A model generated the notes under the pieces. That model saw only the letters and a list, made by a program, of their open reading frames with translations, had not been told where the DNA came from and ran no database searches. From Bacteroidales bacterium (GTDB taxonomy: Bacteria > Bacteroidota > Bacteroidia > Bacteroidales > JAADGE01): a stretch of 33,011 nt of DNA. A program made the translations under genes and the position numbers. The stretch covers positions 1-33,011 of the forward strand of contig JAKISF010000035.1 in assembly GCA_021648725.1 (NCBI GenBank). The letters run 5' to 3'. Each line of letters starts with the position of its first letter. The stretch's first letter is position 1. Below, piece by piece: positions 1 to 8,836 of this stretch.

Positions 1-251
1 CCGCTGTAAATAAAAAAAGAATTAATATCTGTGTCAAAAACAAGTAAACCGGAAGTTGCATTGCTTATTAATTTTCTTTGATTTGATGACATTCTGGGAA
101 TCAGCAAGCCTTGTGTCGTTGATTCAACATCTAATATTGCAGATGGGTGTGAACTGCCTCCGCTTGTTGAAACTTTCACACCTTGTGAAAAAGAGTTTTT
201 GCCTATAAATATGCAAAACAGAATAATAAATAATTTGTAAAGTTTCTTCAT
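1..251 (-). CDS. Secreted surface protein, N-terminal part (cut by window edge)
   Basis: The ATG is at 249-251 and the frame stays open to the left edge, giving 83 codons. The product starts with a signal peptide (MKKLYKLFIILFCIFIG, then NSFSQ). It continues with a motif typical of Bacteroidota surface and tail-fibre-like proteins: SHPSAILDVESTTQGLLIPR, then a short stretch ending TSGLLVFDTD. Proteins with this start often end in a chaperone-of-endosialidase or a T9SS domain, but the C-terminus is outside the window, so neither can be claimed. The role is unknown; export across the inner membrane is well supported. Confidence 0.8.
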   Translation of the reverse strand, partial: MKKLYKLFIILFCIFIGKNSFSQGVKVSTSGGSSHPSAILDVESTTQGLLIPRMSSNQRKLISNATSGLLVFDTDINSFFIYS

Positions 252-614
252 AGTAATGATGTTTTAGTATTAAAAAACCAAGTTACGACAAAAAATTAAT
301 TAAAACAAAAATGACATTTTTAGCAGCAGGACAAACTCACACTTTTTTCTTGGAAATACCTCCTAAATTAATTATTTGCATTGCCGACTGTTTGCGTACC
401 CCCTTATTGCCCAAGCAGTTACCCAACATAAAAATAGCAATAAACTAGCAAGTATTTTTGGCAGTACAGAAGATTCCAAGAGGCATATAACCTAATTTCA
501 CAAGTTAATCTGCATCCTTATAATATCCGTTATTTGCCGGCAAAAGACATAAGGCAGGGAGAACAACACTTACCCATTAAAAGTATTGGATATAAAAGTA
601 TGAGTTTGTTTTGA
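252..614. other. Non-coding gap of 363 bases
   Basis: No credible gene is visible. The stretch around 310-460 is richer in G and C than the neighbouring gaps and has stop codons in every frame. A perfect 12-base palindrome (TTTGCCGGCAAA) lies at 533-544, but it has no loop and no T-tract, so I do not call it a terminator. The gap must contain the promoter of the gene starting at 251 and the end of the 2619-residue gene's transcript, but I cannot place either. It could hold a decayed gene or element remnant. Confidence 0.4.
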
Positions 615-3600
615 CTATTTAACAATAAGCTTTTCAGTATAGTATTTGTTTTTCGTTTTAACTTTAATAAAATACGTTCCGCTTTTGAAACCGGAAATAT
701 CAATTTGCTTAAATGTATTTTTGATATTTGGTTTTTCACATACCTTTTTGCCTAAAACATCTGTAATCTCAATATCAAAAGCCGAAAACTCGTTCGAAAC
801 AATAATGTTTATAAAGTTTTTAGCAGGATTAGGATAAATTGAAATATTATCGGCTGAAATATCAGCAATATTTGTCGGTTGAGAAAAATGCAGTTCAAAT
901 CTGTCAAAAGTTGCTCCGCCTGAATGAGTGAATGTATAAACAGAGGTTTCTTTTAGGTTTTGATAAGTTCCCGCAAACTTGTCAACAATAAAAATATCAG
1001 CAGAAAGGTTTGTTCCACTTAAACTTATTTCATACACGTCAGAATTATTGCCTTTAAATCCAAGTTTAATTATCTGTTCATCAAAAAAATACGGAACTGC
1101 ATTTAAAGCAAATTCTATATTGTTGTTCGTTGTCCAAATGAGAGGAACATTTTCATCAAGGGAATACATTTTGTAAAGATCGTATTGTCCGTCAAAAGAA
1201 AAGTTTGCATTAGGGTTTTCAATGATTTTAGTTTCGTCAAAAAAGCCGTTTGCAGATGTTTGCAGAGTAATGAATAAGTCTCCGGTTGTTTCTTTATAAA
1301 AGTTTGTGGTATTGTGTACCCTTGCTCCGTTTGTAATTTGTATTTGTGCATTATTAACGGAAGCATGAACAAAAAAGCCCTGCATTGCCGGGATATATTG
1401 TGTTCCGCCGTTTATTGCCCCGCTTATTGTGTTGTAACCTCTGTAATTATGAATAACGTCATCATAAAAATATACACTTTGGTCAAGGTTTGTAAGTATG
1501 ATATTTGAATTATCAATATTTGCTTGTGAAAAATCAATTACCGAAGTATAAGGATTTCCGAGCAAGTGCCAACCTTCAAATTGGTCAGCCATCGCTGTAT
1601 TTGTCCAACTGAGCAGAGGGCTTGTATATGTGCCTGTATGAAGATTTCCGGAAAAGTTCAATGTTGTTTCTGTAAAGTAATAGGCATAGCCCTGCATTGT
1701 TGTCAGGTTTGATGCAGCATAGCTTATCCACCCTTGTGTTCCGGTTATTGTTCCTCCGCTCCAACTGTCGGAGGTTGTTTCGTCATAATAATAAAAATTA
1801 TTTGTGTTGAACATTGTCAAAGGAGCATTTACAACCGGAGGTGTTAAATAATGCCACTGCGTTCCGCTCAAATATCTTTCAACTGTTGCCGGAACATTTA
1901 TTGTAGAATTAATAAACGAACCAGTTCCTGTTACATCTGATTTTATAACTAAGCCGGTATTTCCTGCATTGTTTGTCATAGTTCCGTTTACAGAAAGAGA
2001 AAAGCCGGGGTTTATTTGTAAATTTGCACCGCTTTGAATTGTCAGATTATTCGTTTCCCCCGCTGATGTAATTATCGGGAAATTGTTGCTTTCTAAACTT
2101 ACATCAGGAATCACAACGTTATCAAGAACTGTAGGGACTTGCTGTTTTTGCCAGTTTGTTGCATCAGCCCAATCTGTGTTACTTGTGCCTCGCCACACAA
2201 TAAAATCACAATTGTATTCGTCAGCTCCGATATCCGGAACGGTTAAATCTCTAATCTCTCCGTCAAAATCTGCTGTAATACCGGCAATAACTTGCCCGCC
2301 CCCGTCAATATTTGTAATTGCAGATGTTTGAATATGTAAATCTGTTGAGCTTATAAAAGCTGCGTCTTCGCTGATTGTGTTTTGCTCATAAGTTACACAA
2401 CGTATCTTATAGCTTGCCAGTATTTGGTCTGAAACATTTGTATCATAGTAAATTAAGTTTTTCACAGAAGGGGTTCCGGCATAATACAAATTATTGTCCG
2501 AATTAGTTGAAATTGTCGAGTATTCTGCTGATTTATATAGTGTTGCAGCAATTGCTCCGATTGTAACATCAACTTTGTTTACTACAATATTGTTGCGAAC
2601 ATCTGAACTTGCCGAACCGTAGCTGAAGCCTTCCGTAAAAATACCGGCACTTTCGTTTGTTTCTGCTGTTGAAACAAAATTCAGCAAAATTGAATTATTA
2701 TATATGTTTGCTGTTCCTTTTCGGTTTGAGATACCTCTTGTTGTCGGATAATTATAGGTATCAGTTGCAGGTGTTCGAATATCATGAACAAAATTATTGT
2801 AAATGTCGGCCGTTCCCCCGTAAATTTCAATTCCGGAGGCCATATCAACACCTTCAATGTCATAAACATCATTGTTGTAAAAATTAATTGTGCTTTCATA
2901 AGCTCGCAAACCCACAACTTGAGATGCTGTTCCGTAAAGTCCGTGAACAATATTATTGTAGAAGTTTCCTTGATTATTCCCGGCTCCGTAAATTCCGAGA
3001 GTCCTGTGATTTGTTGTTCCGTTTGTGATTGTATTATGATGAATTGCCAGATTTTTCTGACTCCAAGTTAAAATTCCGACAGCCCTGCTTGCTCCGTTGC
3101 TTATTCCGAAATTATTTACCGTACAATTCATAATTTCTACGGCATCATCGTACAAAGGCTCTTGCCCTGTAACATCATAGCCGAAAACTTTAAAACCGTT
3201 ATAAGAACTTTCAACAGAAATATTATCGTAAGTATTAAATGAATTTGTACCCGATATACTTGTGGGTGTAATTGTTGTCCTTACAAGCTGGTAAATTCCG
3301 ACAGAGTTTATATTGTTGTTATTCAGAGTTACCGTACAATTTTTAATGGTATTGTGTTGAGCTCCGTCTGTCGGCGAAACAGTTGTAATATAATAGCCGT
3401 ATTCTACATCCGAACCACTCGCAATCGATATGTCAATTCCGTCAAAAGTGTAATAATCTCCTCCGTTTATGTGTATCCCGAAATCTTCATCGGCAGTTGT
3501 TCCTGTCGGTTTTAAAACTGGATTTGCAGAAATCCCTGACTTTTGAAATGTAATTGTATTTGTTGCTGTTCCTGAAATTTCCAGCGAAGGCACATCTTCG

Positions 3601-6600
3601 ATAAAAACTTGCCCGCTCAAAACATTAAAAACAACCGCACAAGAAATACCTCTGTCGTTTAGGCTGTTAATTGCATCTGTAAACCTGTTGAAATTTGTGC
3701 CGACTGTTGCCGAAGTATTATCAATTGTATAAGTTCCGCAAAGCGGATTTCCGGTATTGTATTCATCTGCACCTATATCCGGAGTTGTTGCGTGACGGGT
3801 ATCACCATCAAAGTCAGAGGTATATCCTGTAATCGGAGTTCCTCCGTTGCTTATTCCGCTTGTTTGAGTTACGTCAATGTGTAAATTATAAGGCAAAATT
3901 GTACTTTTAAACGGAGGGTTTTCCTCAATGGAATTTATATCATTAGGCGACGGAATTCGATATGCCGGCAAATCTAAATAATCAACGATATTCCCGGCAT
4001 CATACGCTAAGGCGTATTTTGAATTTGCAATACCGTTGTAATAACAATTATTATTTGTGCCGGCAGAAACATTTCCTAAATCTGCGGAAAGTTTAAAATA
4101 AAGAACATTTGCACGAGTTCCCGTTGTTGCATTTGTGTTATTTTCAAAAACATTATTTCTAAAATCTGCCGATGAGCCTTCAAGATACAGACACGTACTT
4201 TCGTTACCGGCATTTGTAGAGTTATATGCGATATATACTGAATTATAAAAAATGTTTTGCGTTCCTGCTGTGTATCTGAAACTTATTCCTCGTGTTGAGG
4301 GATAGCCGTTTAAAGTTGAATTACCGGAAGGGGCTTTTATGTCGTAAACAAAGTTATTATAAACATTTGAAGTTCCTCCGTAACCCTCAATTCCGGTTGC
4401 CATCTTTATTCCCTCTATATTATGAACTTCATTCAAATAAATATTCATACTTGAATTGTACTGCCTTATACCTACAACTTGAATACCCTTTCCGTAAAGT
4501 CCGAAGACAGTATTTGAGAAGATATTTCCGGAATTGTTTCCTGCACAGTAAATTCCTAATGTACGGTCGGCAGAATTTCCATTTTTAACGGTATTATTAT
4601 TTATTGACAGGTTTTTTTGGCTCCATGTTTGGATTCCTGTTGCCCTGTTAATACTTGCACCTGCAAGCCCGAAATTATCAATAATTACATTTTGAACTAT
4701 ACAGGCATCATCATATACAGGCTCTTGTCCTGCAACATCGTAGCCGTGAAGACAAATTCCGTAATAAGAGTTTTGAATTGAAACATTATCGTAAACATTA
4801 AACGAATTTGTCCCTTCTGCAGAAGTCGGGTTAATAGTTCCGGTTTTAATGTTTTGGAAAATTCCTTTTGATGTTTCGTTTGTATTGCTTAAGTTTATTG
4901 AACAATTTTTAACTGTATTATACTGTGAACCGTTTGTTGCAGAAGTGTTGTAAAGATAATATCCGTATTCCACTGCCGAACCACTCGCAATTGAAATGTC
5001 AATTCCGTCAAAAGTAAAGTAATCGCATCCGGCAAGGCTTATTGCCGCATCGTCAAAGGATGCAGTTCCTGTTGGTTTTATAACAGGATTAGCTCCGTTC
5101 CCGTATTTTTGAAAGATAACCGGTCTTGTTGCATCTCCGGTTGCGGTAATTACAGGCGGATCTTCGTTAAATATCTCATCAGATGCAACAAGGAAAGTTA
5201 TCCCTCCGGTTCCTATTCCGCAGGTATTTATTGCATTAATTGCTTCTGTAAAGTTTGCATAATCACCTCCGACGGCACTTATTGTTTTTGTTCCTGCCGG
5301 AGGAGCATAAATTTCAATATTATCAACTGCCCAATAGTTTGACCAGTTGTTGTTGTCTGTATATCTCCATCTTACATAAACTGTTGCCTGATTTGCAGCA
5401 TAGGCAGAAATGTCAAATTCTATAACCTCAGGACCGAAAGTGACGGTATTATATGTTACAACATCATTCCATATACTTCCGTCATTGCTGACCTGCACTT
5501 TTCCGTCGGCAATATTGGCAGAGCTTCTGAACCTGTGGGTAAATTTTAAAACCACCATATCTCGACCGGTACAATTTATTGCCGGAGTTGTAAGACTTGC
5601 ATCAGACTTATTTGTATTATCTCCATACCAATCGTCATCAAAAATTGCAAAGTCAGCATCAAAATCAGCTCCTGTTAAAATGCCGCTTCCGTATCTTCCT
5701 CCTGGATCGTTAAAACGCCAATCATAAGTTGCAAAACCTCCCGAATGAACAGTATTTGTCCATCCGGACGGCAATACTTGTCCTGTAAAGTCTTCGCTTA
5801 ATAAAATACAACAAGATGTACAGACCGGATCCGTAAGTGTTACTGTCTTTTGCTTAACACAACCGTAAGCATCTGTTACTTCAACGGTATAAATTCCGGC
5901 TGTTAGGTTTTGTGCAATATTTGTTGTTGAAACGTTCGGAGTCCAAACATAAGTATAAGGTTCAATACCTCCCGTAACATTTGCAACAATCTGACCGTCA
6001 GAAGCCCCGAATGAACTCGGATTTGTGTCCGTGGTTGTAACAGCAAGTAGTTGAGAGGCTTCCTTAATTATAACACTTGCATTATAAGTCGCAGAGTTTC
6101 CGTCTGTGACAGTTACGGTATAAGTTCCGGCAGATAAGCCTGAAACAGAAAGTGTTGTTTCTCCTCCGGGTGACCACAGATATGTATGTGTCGGCGGTCC
6201 TGGTGTGGTTGTAACTGTTGCTGTTCCGTCGCTTGCTCCGGTACAAGTTATGTTTGTAGAAGCAAGCTCAAGAGAACCGGCAACTTGTGTAAATCTTACG
6301 GCATCGAAAAGAACTTTTTTTCCGTTGTCTGCATAAGCAACAGCATCTCCCAGTCTTACGTAGCCATTTTTTCCTTGCGAGAATTGGTAGGTTCCTATAT
6401 CAACCCAGGCTCCTTGATTTGCAAGCTGGTTGACAGTAACACTTGTATTACCCCCATCATAGAAAATCTTATAATAAGCGGAACTTGTGACTGCTGCAGC
6501 AGAATATGAGTCTGTAAAAGTTGCCGGAATATAAACTTCTACTTTATAGGAAGCTGAGTTTGGTAAGTCCGGCGTCCATGAAACCCAGCAAATATCAGAA

Positions 6601-8474
6601 CTTGCACCACCTTCGCCTCCTGTCCACCAAATATGCCCGTTACTTCCGGCTGCATTTTTCACATGCCGATAGTAGCGTTGTGTTGCTCCGTTTTGTGAAT
6701 TATTTATGTAAAAACCGTGGTTATAATATGTATTTTGAATTGTTAAATTATCGTAAGTTTGCTCAGAACTTCTTGCGGTAAGAGTCCACGCAACAGTTCC
6801 GTGTGAACCGTCTGCATCAAGGTTTTGGAAGCCGTTGTTGTAGCCTGGCCAATCGTAGTAGGCATCAACACCATCGTAACTCGGATACCCGGGTGTGTTT
6901 TTATCTCCCCACGGATCATTAAATATTAGAGTGTGCTGCCCGTTAACATAACCGACAACTAAAGTTAAATGACCGGATGCCGTGATCCAAGAACAAATCG
7001 GATGCGGGTACTCTGCATCTATTTCTGCTTGTGTTTTTGCAAAAGTTGCATTTCCGAGCCACACATAACTTCCGGAAACAAGATTGTGTAGATTTTGGTA
7101 GTTTCGCATACCGTCGCCTCCTCCCGGAGATGTGTACGGGGATACCCACATATATGCGTAACCACCGTATGCGTTTTTAGAGGAAGAGTAAGCATCAAAT
7201 GAAAATTCATTATATTTATATCTGTCGAGGACATAGCCGGAGTAATCGGAATAATGCGGTGTTCCTGTTACGGAAGGGTAGCTTTCGGCTGCAACAGGCC
7301 ACTTAGGCAGTCGGTTGTAATATGCCAATGCCATATTTGTTGTTGTCGGGGCACAGGCAGAACCTCCGTTCCTTCCGGTAGGAGCATCATATTTTTGATG
7401 AATATAAGGAACCGGTTTAGTCAGATGTGTTATGGCTTTTGTGCTTTTCAGCCCACCTAAATCATAGAATTTCGGCTTTAAGTTTTGCGGATTATCAAGT
7501 AAAACTGTGGTTGAAATGATTTTAGATTTTGAAATATTTAATTTTGCTCTTATTATTTGTCGTTTATCATAAGTTTGGAATAAGATGCCGTTTTGCAGGT
7601 CAAAAGAAGGTGTCATTTCATATACATCCGGTGTATTTGTAATTTGTCTGGTATTTAAACCTTTATAGTCAGCAATATATATGTCGGAACTTTTTAAAAT
7701 AAAATTTGTTGCATCGGCATCAGTTTTTTGAAAAATGATGTTTTCCGATTTTGCATCCCAATTTCCGGCTCCGCCCTTTCCCAATTTATACAACTTTTTT
7801 GTTTTTAATTCATAGACCAAAAGCTCCATATTTTTGTTTTGAAAAAGAATTTTTTTGCTGTCGGGCGACCATTTGGGATAAATTACACCTTTGTTATCGT
7901 TGGGAATAATTATTTGTTTTAAGCTATTCAAATCTAAAAGCTTAAAATAATTTTGTTCAACATCATAGACTGCATATTTTTTGTCCGGAGAAACAGCGGA
8001 AAGGTTTGAATAGCTGTCTGTTCCGTATTTGGCTATTGCGTTTCCCGTCTTTATACAAAATTCGTTGTTTATGCTGAAAGCAAAGCTGTTATTATCGTCA
8101 GAGAAACTTACTTGGCTGCATAAATTTACGGGGTTAGTAAGAAGTTCAATGTTCTTTTTGTTTTTTAAATCAAAAAAAGCCGGCATTTGTTTGCCTTGTT
8201 TAGTGATTTTTTTATACCCGATTTTACTAAAGTCGGAAGAAACAGAAAAATACCTTCCGCAACCGGGACTTTCAACTAATGTTTCGATTTTGCCGTTGTT
8301 TAAGAGAAGAACTTTTGAGGCGTAGTTATCGGTAAAAACGATTCCGTATGGCGTTTTAATCGGATTAATAAAATAACCGGAGTTTTCTGCTTGGTAGGTT
8401 TGTGTTTGTGTTTTTTGTGCATAAATTCCTGTTAACAGAAATATAAGAATTGTAAAAAGAATAAATTGTTTCAT
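615..8474 (-). CDS. Giant T9SS-secreted protein with C39-like peptidase and tandem beta-helices (2619 aa)
   Basis: A signal peptide (about 1-19, ending TGIYAQ) is followed by a TolB/WD40-like propeller region (about 20-340, with motifs such as YPKWSPDSKKILF). A papain-like C39 peptidase domain (about 355-560) begins VPYIHQKYD. Its likely catalytic residues are intact: Cys374 in GSACAPT, His502 in SGHLTLVVGY and Asn519/Asp520 in FNDPWGD. Next come a golvesin/Xly-type module (about 569-735), two SprB repeats (about 735-885), a jelly-roll adhesion-like module (about 888-1058), two tandem parallel beta-helix units (about 1060-1570 and 1577-2088), and a segment with an NTDWADATNW motif. A T9SS type A sorting domain (about 2535-2619; SIYPNPAKNF, end EKLIVK) closes the protein. 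Expected at the cell surface or secreted. It is probably a peptidase or adhesin, perhaps acting on peptides or cell-wall material; the substrate is unknown. A -7 promoter box lies 29 bases upstream of the start. Confidence 0.9.
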   Translation of the reverse strand: MKQFILFTILIFLLTGIYAQKTQTQTYQAENSGYFINPIKTPYGIVFTDNYASKVLLLNNGKIETLVESPGCGRYFSVSSDFSKIGYKKITKQGKQMPAFFDLKNKKNIELLTNPVNLCSQVSFSDDNNSFAFSINNEFCIKTGNAIAKYGTDSYSNLSAVSPDKKYAVYDVEQNYFKLLDLNSLKQIIIPNDNKGVIYPKWSPDSKKILFQNKNMELLVYELKTKKLYKLGKGGAGNWDAKSENIIFQKTDADATNFILKSSDIYIADYKGLNTRQITNTPDVYEMTPSFDLQNGILFQTYDKRQIIRAKLNISKSKIISTTVLLDNPQNLKPKFYDLGGLKSTKAITHLTKPVPYIHQKYDAPTGRNGGSACAPTTTNMALAYYNRLPKWPVAAESYPSVTGTPHYSDYSGYVLDRYKYNEFSFDAYSSSKNAYGGYAYMWVSPYTSPGGGDGMRNYQNLHNLVSGSYVWLGNATFAKTQAEIDAEYPHPICSWITASGHLTLVVGYVNGQHTLIFNDPWGDKNTPGYPSYDGVDAYYDWPGYNNGFQNLDADGSHGTVAWTLTARSSEQTYDNLTIQNTYYNHGFYINNSQNGATQRYYRHVKNAAGSNGHIWWTGGEGGASSDICWVSWTPDLPNSASYKVEVYIPATFTDSYSAAAVTSSAYYKIFYDGGNTSVTVNQLANQGAWVDIGTYQFSQGKNGYVRLGDAVAYADNGKKVLFDAVRFTQVAGSLELASTNITCTGASDGTATVTTTPGPPTHTYLWSPGGETTLSVSGLSAGTYTVTVTDGNSATYNASVIIKEASQLLAVTTTDTNPSSFGASDGQIVANVTGGIEPYTYVWTPNVSTTNIAQNLTAGIYTVEVTDAYGCVKQKTVTLTDPVCTSCCILLSEDFTGQVLPSGWTNTVHSGGFATYDWRFNDPGGRYGSGILTGADFDADFAIFDDDWYGDNTNKSDASLTTPAINCTGRDMVVLKFTHRFRSSANIADGKVQVSNDGSIWNDVVTYNTVTFGPEVIEFDISAYAANQATVYVRWRYTDNNNWSNYWAVDNIEIYAPPAGTKTISAVGGDYANFTEAINAINTCGIGTGGITFLVASDEIFNEDPPVITATGDATRPVIFQKYGNGANPVIKPTGTASFDDAAISLAGCDYFTFDGIDISIASGSAVEYGYYLYNTSATNGSQYNTVKNCSINLSNTNETSKGIFQNIKTGTINPTSAEGTNSFNVYDNVSIQNSYYGICLHGYDVAGQEPVYDDACIVQNVIIDNFGLAGASINRATGIQTWSQKNLSINNNTVKNGNSADRTLGIYCAGNNSGNIFSNTVFGLYGKGIQVVGIRQYNSSMNIYLNEVHNIEGIKMATGIEGYGGTSNVYNNFVYDIKAPSGNSTLNGYPSTRGISFRYTAGTQNIFYNSVYIAYNSTNAGNESTCLYLEGSSADFRNNVFENNTNATTGTRANVLYFKLSADLGNVSAGTNNNCYYNGIANSKYALAYDAGNIVDYLDLPAYRIPSPNDINSIEENPPFKSTILPYNLHIDVTQTSGISNGGTPITGYTSDFDGDTRHATTPDIGADEYNTGNPLCGTYTIDNTSATVGTNFNRFTDAINSLNDRGISCAVVFNVLSGQVFIEDVPSLEISGTATNTITFQKSGISANPVLKPTGTTADEDFGIHINGGDYYTFDGIDISIASGSDVEYGYYITTVSPTDGAQHNTIKNCTVTLNNNNINSVGIYQLVRTTITPTSISGTNSFNTYDNISVESSYNGFKVFGYDVTGQEPLYDDAVEIMNCTVNNFGISNGASRAVGILTWSQKNLAIHHNTITNGTTNHRTLGIYGAGNNQGNFYNNIVHGLYGTASQVVGLRAYESTINFYNNDVYDIEGVDMASGIEIYGGTADIYNNFVHDIRTPATDTYNYPTTRGISNRKGTANIYNNSILLNFVSTAETNESAGIFTEGFSYGSASSDVRNNIVVNKVDVTIGAIAATLYKSAEYSTISTNSDNNLYYAGTPSVKNLIYYDTNVSDQILASYKIRCVTYEQNTISEDAAFISSTDLHIQTSAITNIDGGGQVIAGITADFDGEIRDLTVPDIGADEYNCDFIVWRGTSNTDWADATNWQKQQVPTVLDNVVIPDVSLESNNFPIITSAGETNNLTIQSGANLQINPGFSLSVNGTMTNNAGNTGLVIKSDVTGTGSFINSTINVPATVERYLSGTQWHYLTPPVVNAPLTMFNTNNFYYYDETTSDSWSGGTITGTQGWISYAASNLTTMQGYAYYFTETTLNFSGNLHTGTYTSPLLSWTNTAMADQFEGWHLLGNPYTSVIDFSQANIDNSNIILTNLDQSVYFYDDVIHNYRGYNTISGAINGGTQYIPAMQGFFVHASVNNAQIQITNGARVHNTTNFYKETTGDLFITLQTSANGFFDETKIIENPNANFSFDGQYDLYKMYSLDENVPLIWTTNNNIEFALNAVPYFFDEQIIKLGFKGNNSDVYEISLSGTNLSADIFIVDKFAGTYQNLKETSVYTFTHSGGATFDRFELHFSQPTNIADISADNISIYPNPAKNFINIIVSNEFSAFDIEITDVLGKKVCEKPNIKNTFKQIDISGFKSGTYFIKVKTKNKYYTEKLIVK
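2200..5292 (-). repeat. Tandem duplication of a ~1.56 kb beta-helix coding unit
   Basis: The two beta-helix units inside the giant gene are duplicates, offset by roughly 1,565 bases (about 521 codons). Near-identical protein stretches occur in both copies: GIDISIASGSAVEYGYY against GIDISIASGSDVEYGYY, GQEPVYDDA against GQEPLYDDA, and TWSQKNL in both. Each unit ends with a GADEYN motif. Short DNA stretches are also still alike, for example around 4981 and 3415. Other parts have diverged, so the duplication is not recent. Confidence 0.85.
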
Positions 8475-8836
8475 AAGTATTGGTTTATGATAAAGAGAAC
8501 TGACAAAGATAAAGCATTAAATTAAAAATATTAGGTGTTTTTTTAAAAAAAAGAGAGCTTATGTGTCAATTTTTGAAACAGCTTTCTGTAACAGGATAAT
8601 TTTTTACTATTATATTGCCGTGCATTTTCAATATAATCGTTTGTCATTTTGGAAGTTAGGGGGCTTTAGGTTCTTTATAATGTCAATGCAAAGGTTTTGT
8701 TGTATATGTGAGGACAGTAATAAGATTTATTTTGTGTTGTTTGGGTGTAATGTTTTTATTTACTCTGCAATAAGCTTAACAAATCACTTTAACAAAAAAA
8801 CATTGTCTTAATTTTCCCGGAATTATATGCCGTTAG
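8475..8836. other. Non-coding gap of 362 bases
   Basis: This lies between the start of the giant gene and the stop of the symporter gene, both on minus. The only recognisable element is a TATCTTTG promoter box at 8504-8511. An 82-codon plus-strand reading frame at 8563-8811 has no family signature, an odd Phe/Cys/Tyr-rich make-up and no visible signals, so I leave it out. No hairpin with a T-tract and no RNA gene was recognised. Confidence 0.5.
8504..8511 (-). promoter_or_regulatory. Bacteroidota -7 promoter box for the giant gene
   Basis: Reading on minus, TATCTTTG is an exact match to the Bacteroidota -7 consensus TAnnTTTG and sits 29 bases before the ATG at 8474. No TTG -33 element is found at the usual spacing, so the call is moderate. 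Confidence 0.4.

Noticed and set aside
530-739. 69-codon minus-strand frame overlapping the end of the giant gene
   Set aside because: It lies across the sorting-domain codons in another frame and has no recognisable content.
8563-8811. 82-codon plus-strand reading frame in the gap before the symporter gene
   Set aside because: No family motif, odd Phe/Cys/Tyr-rich make-up, no promoter box upstream; probably chance in AT-rich DNA.
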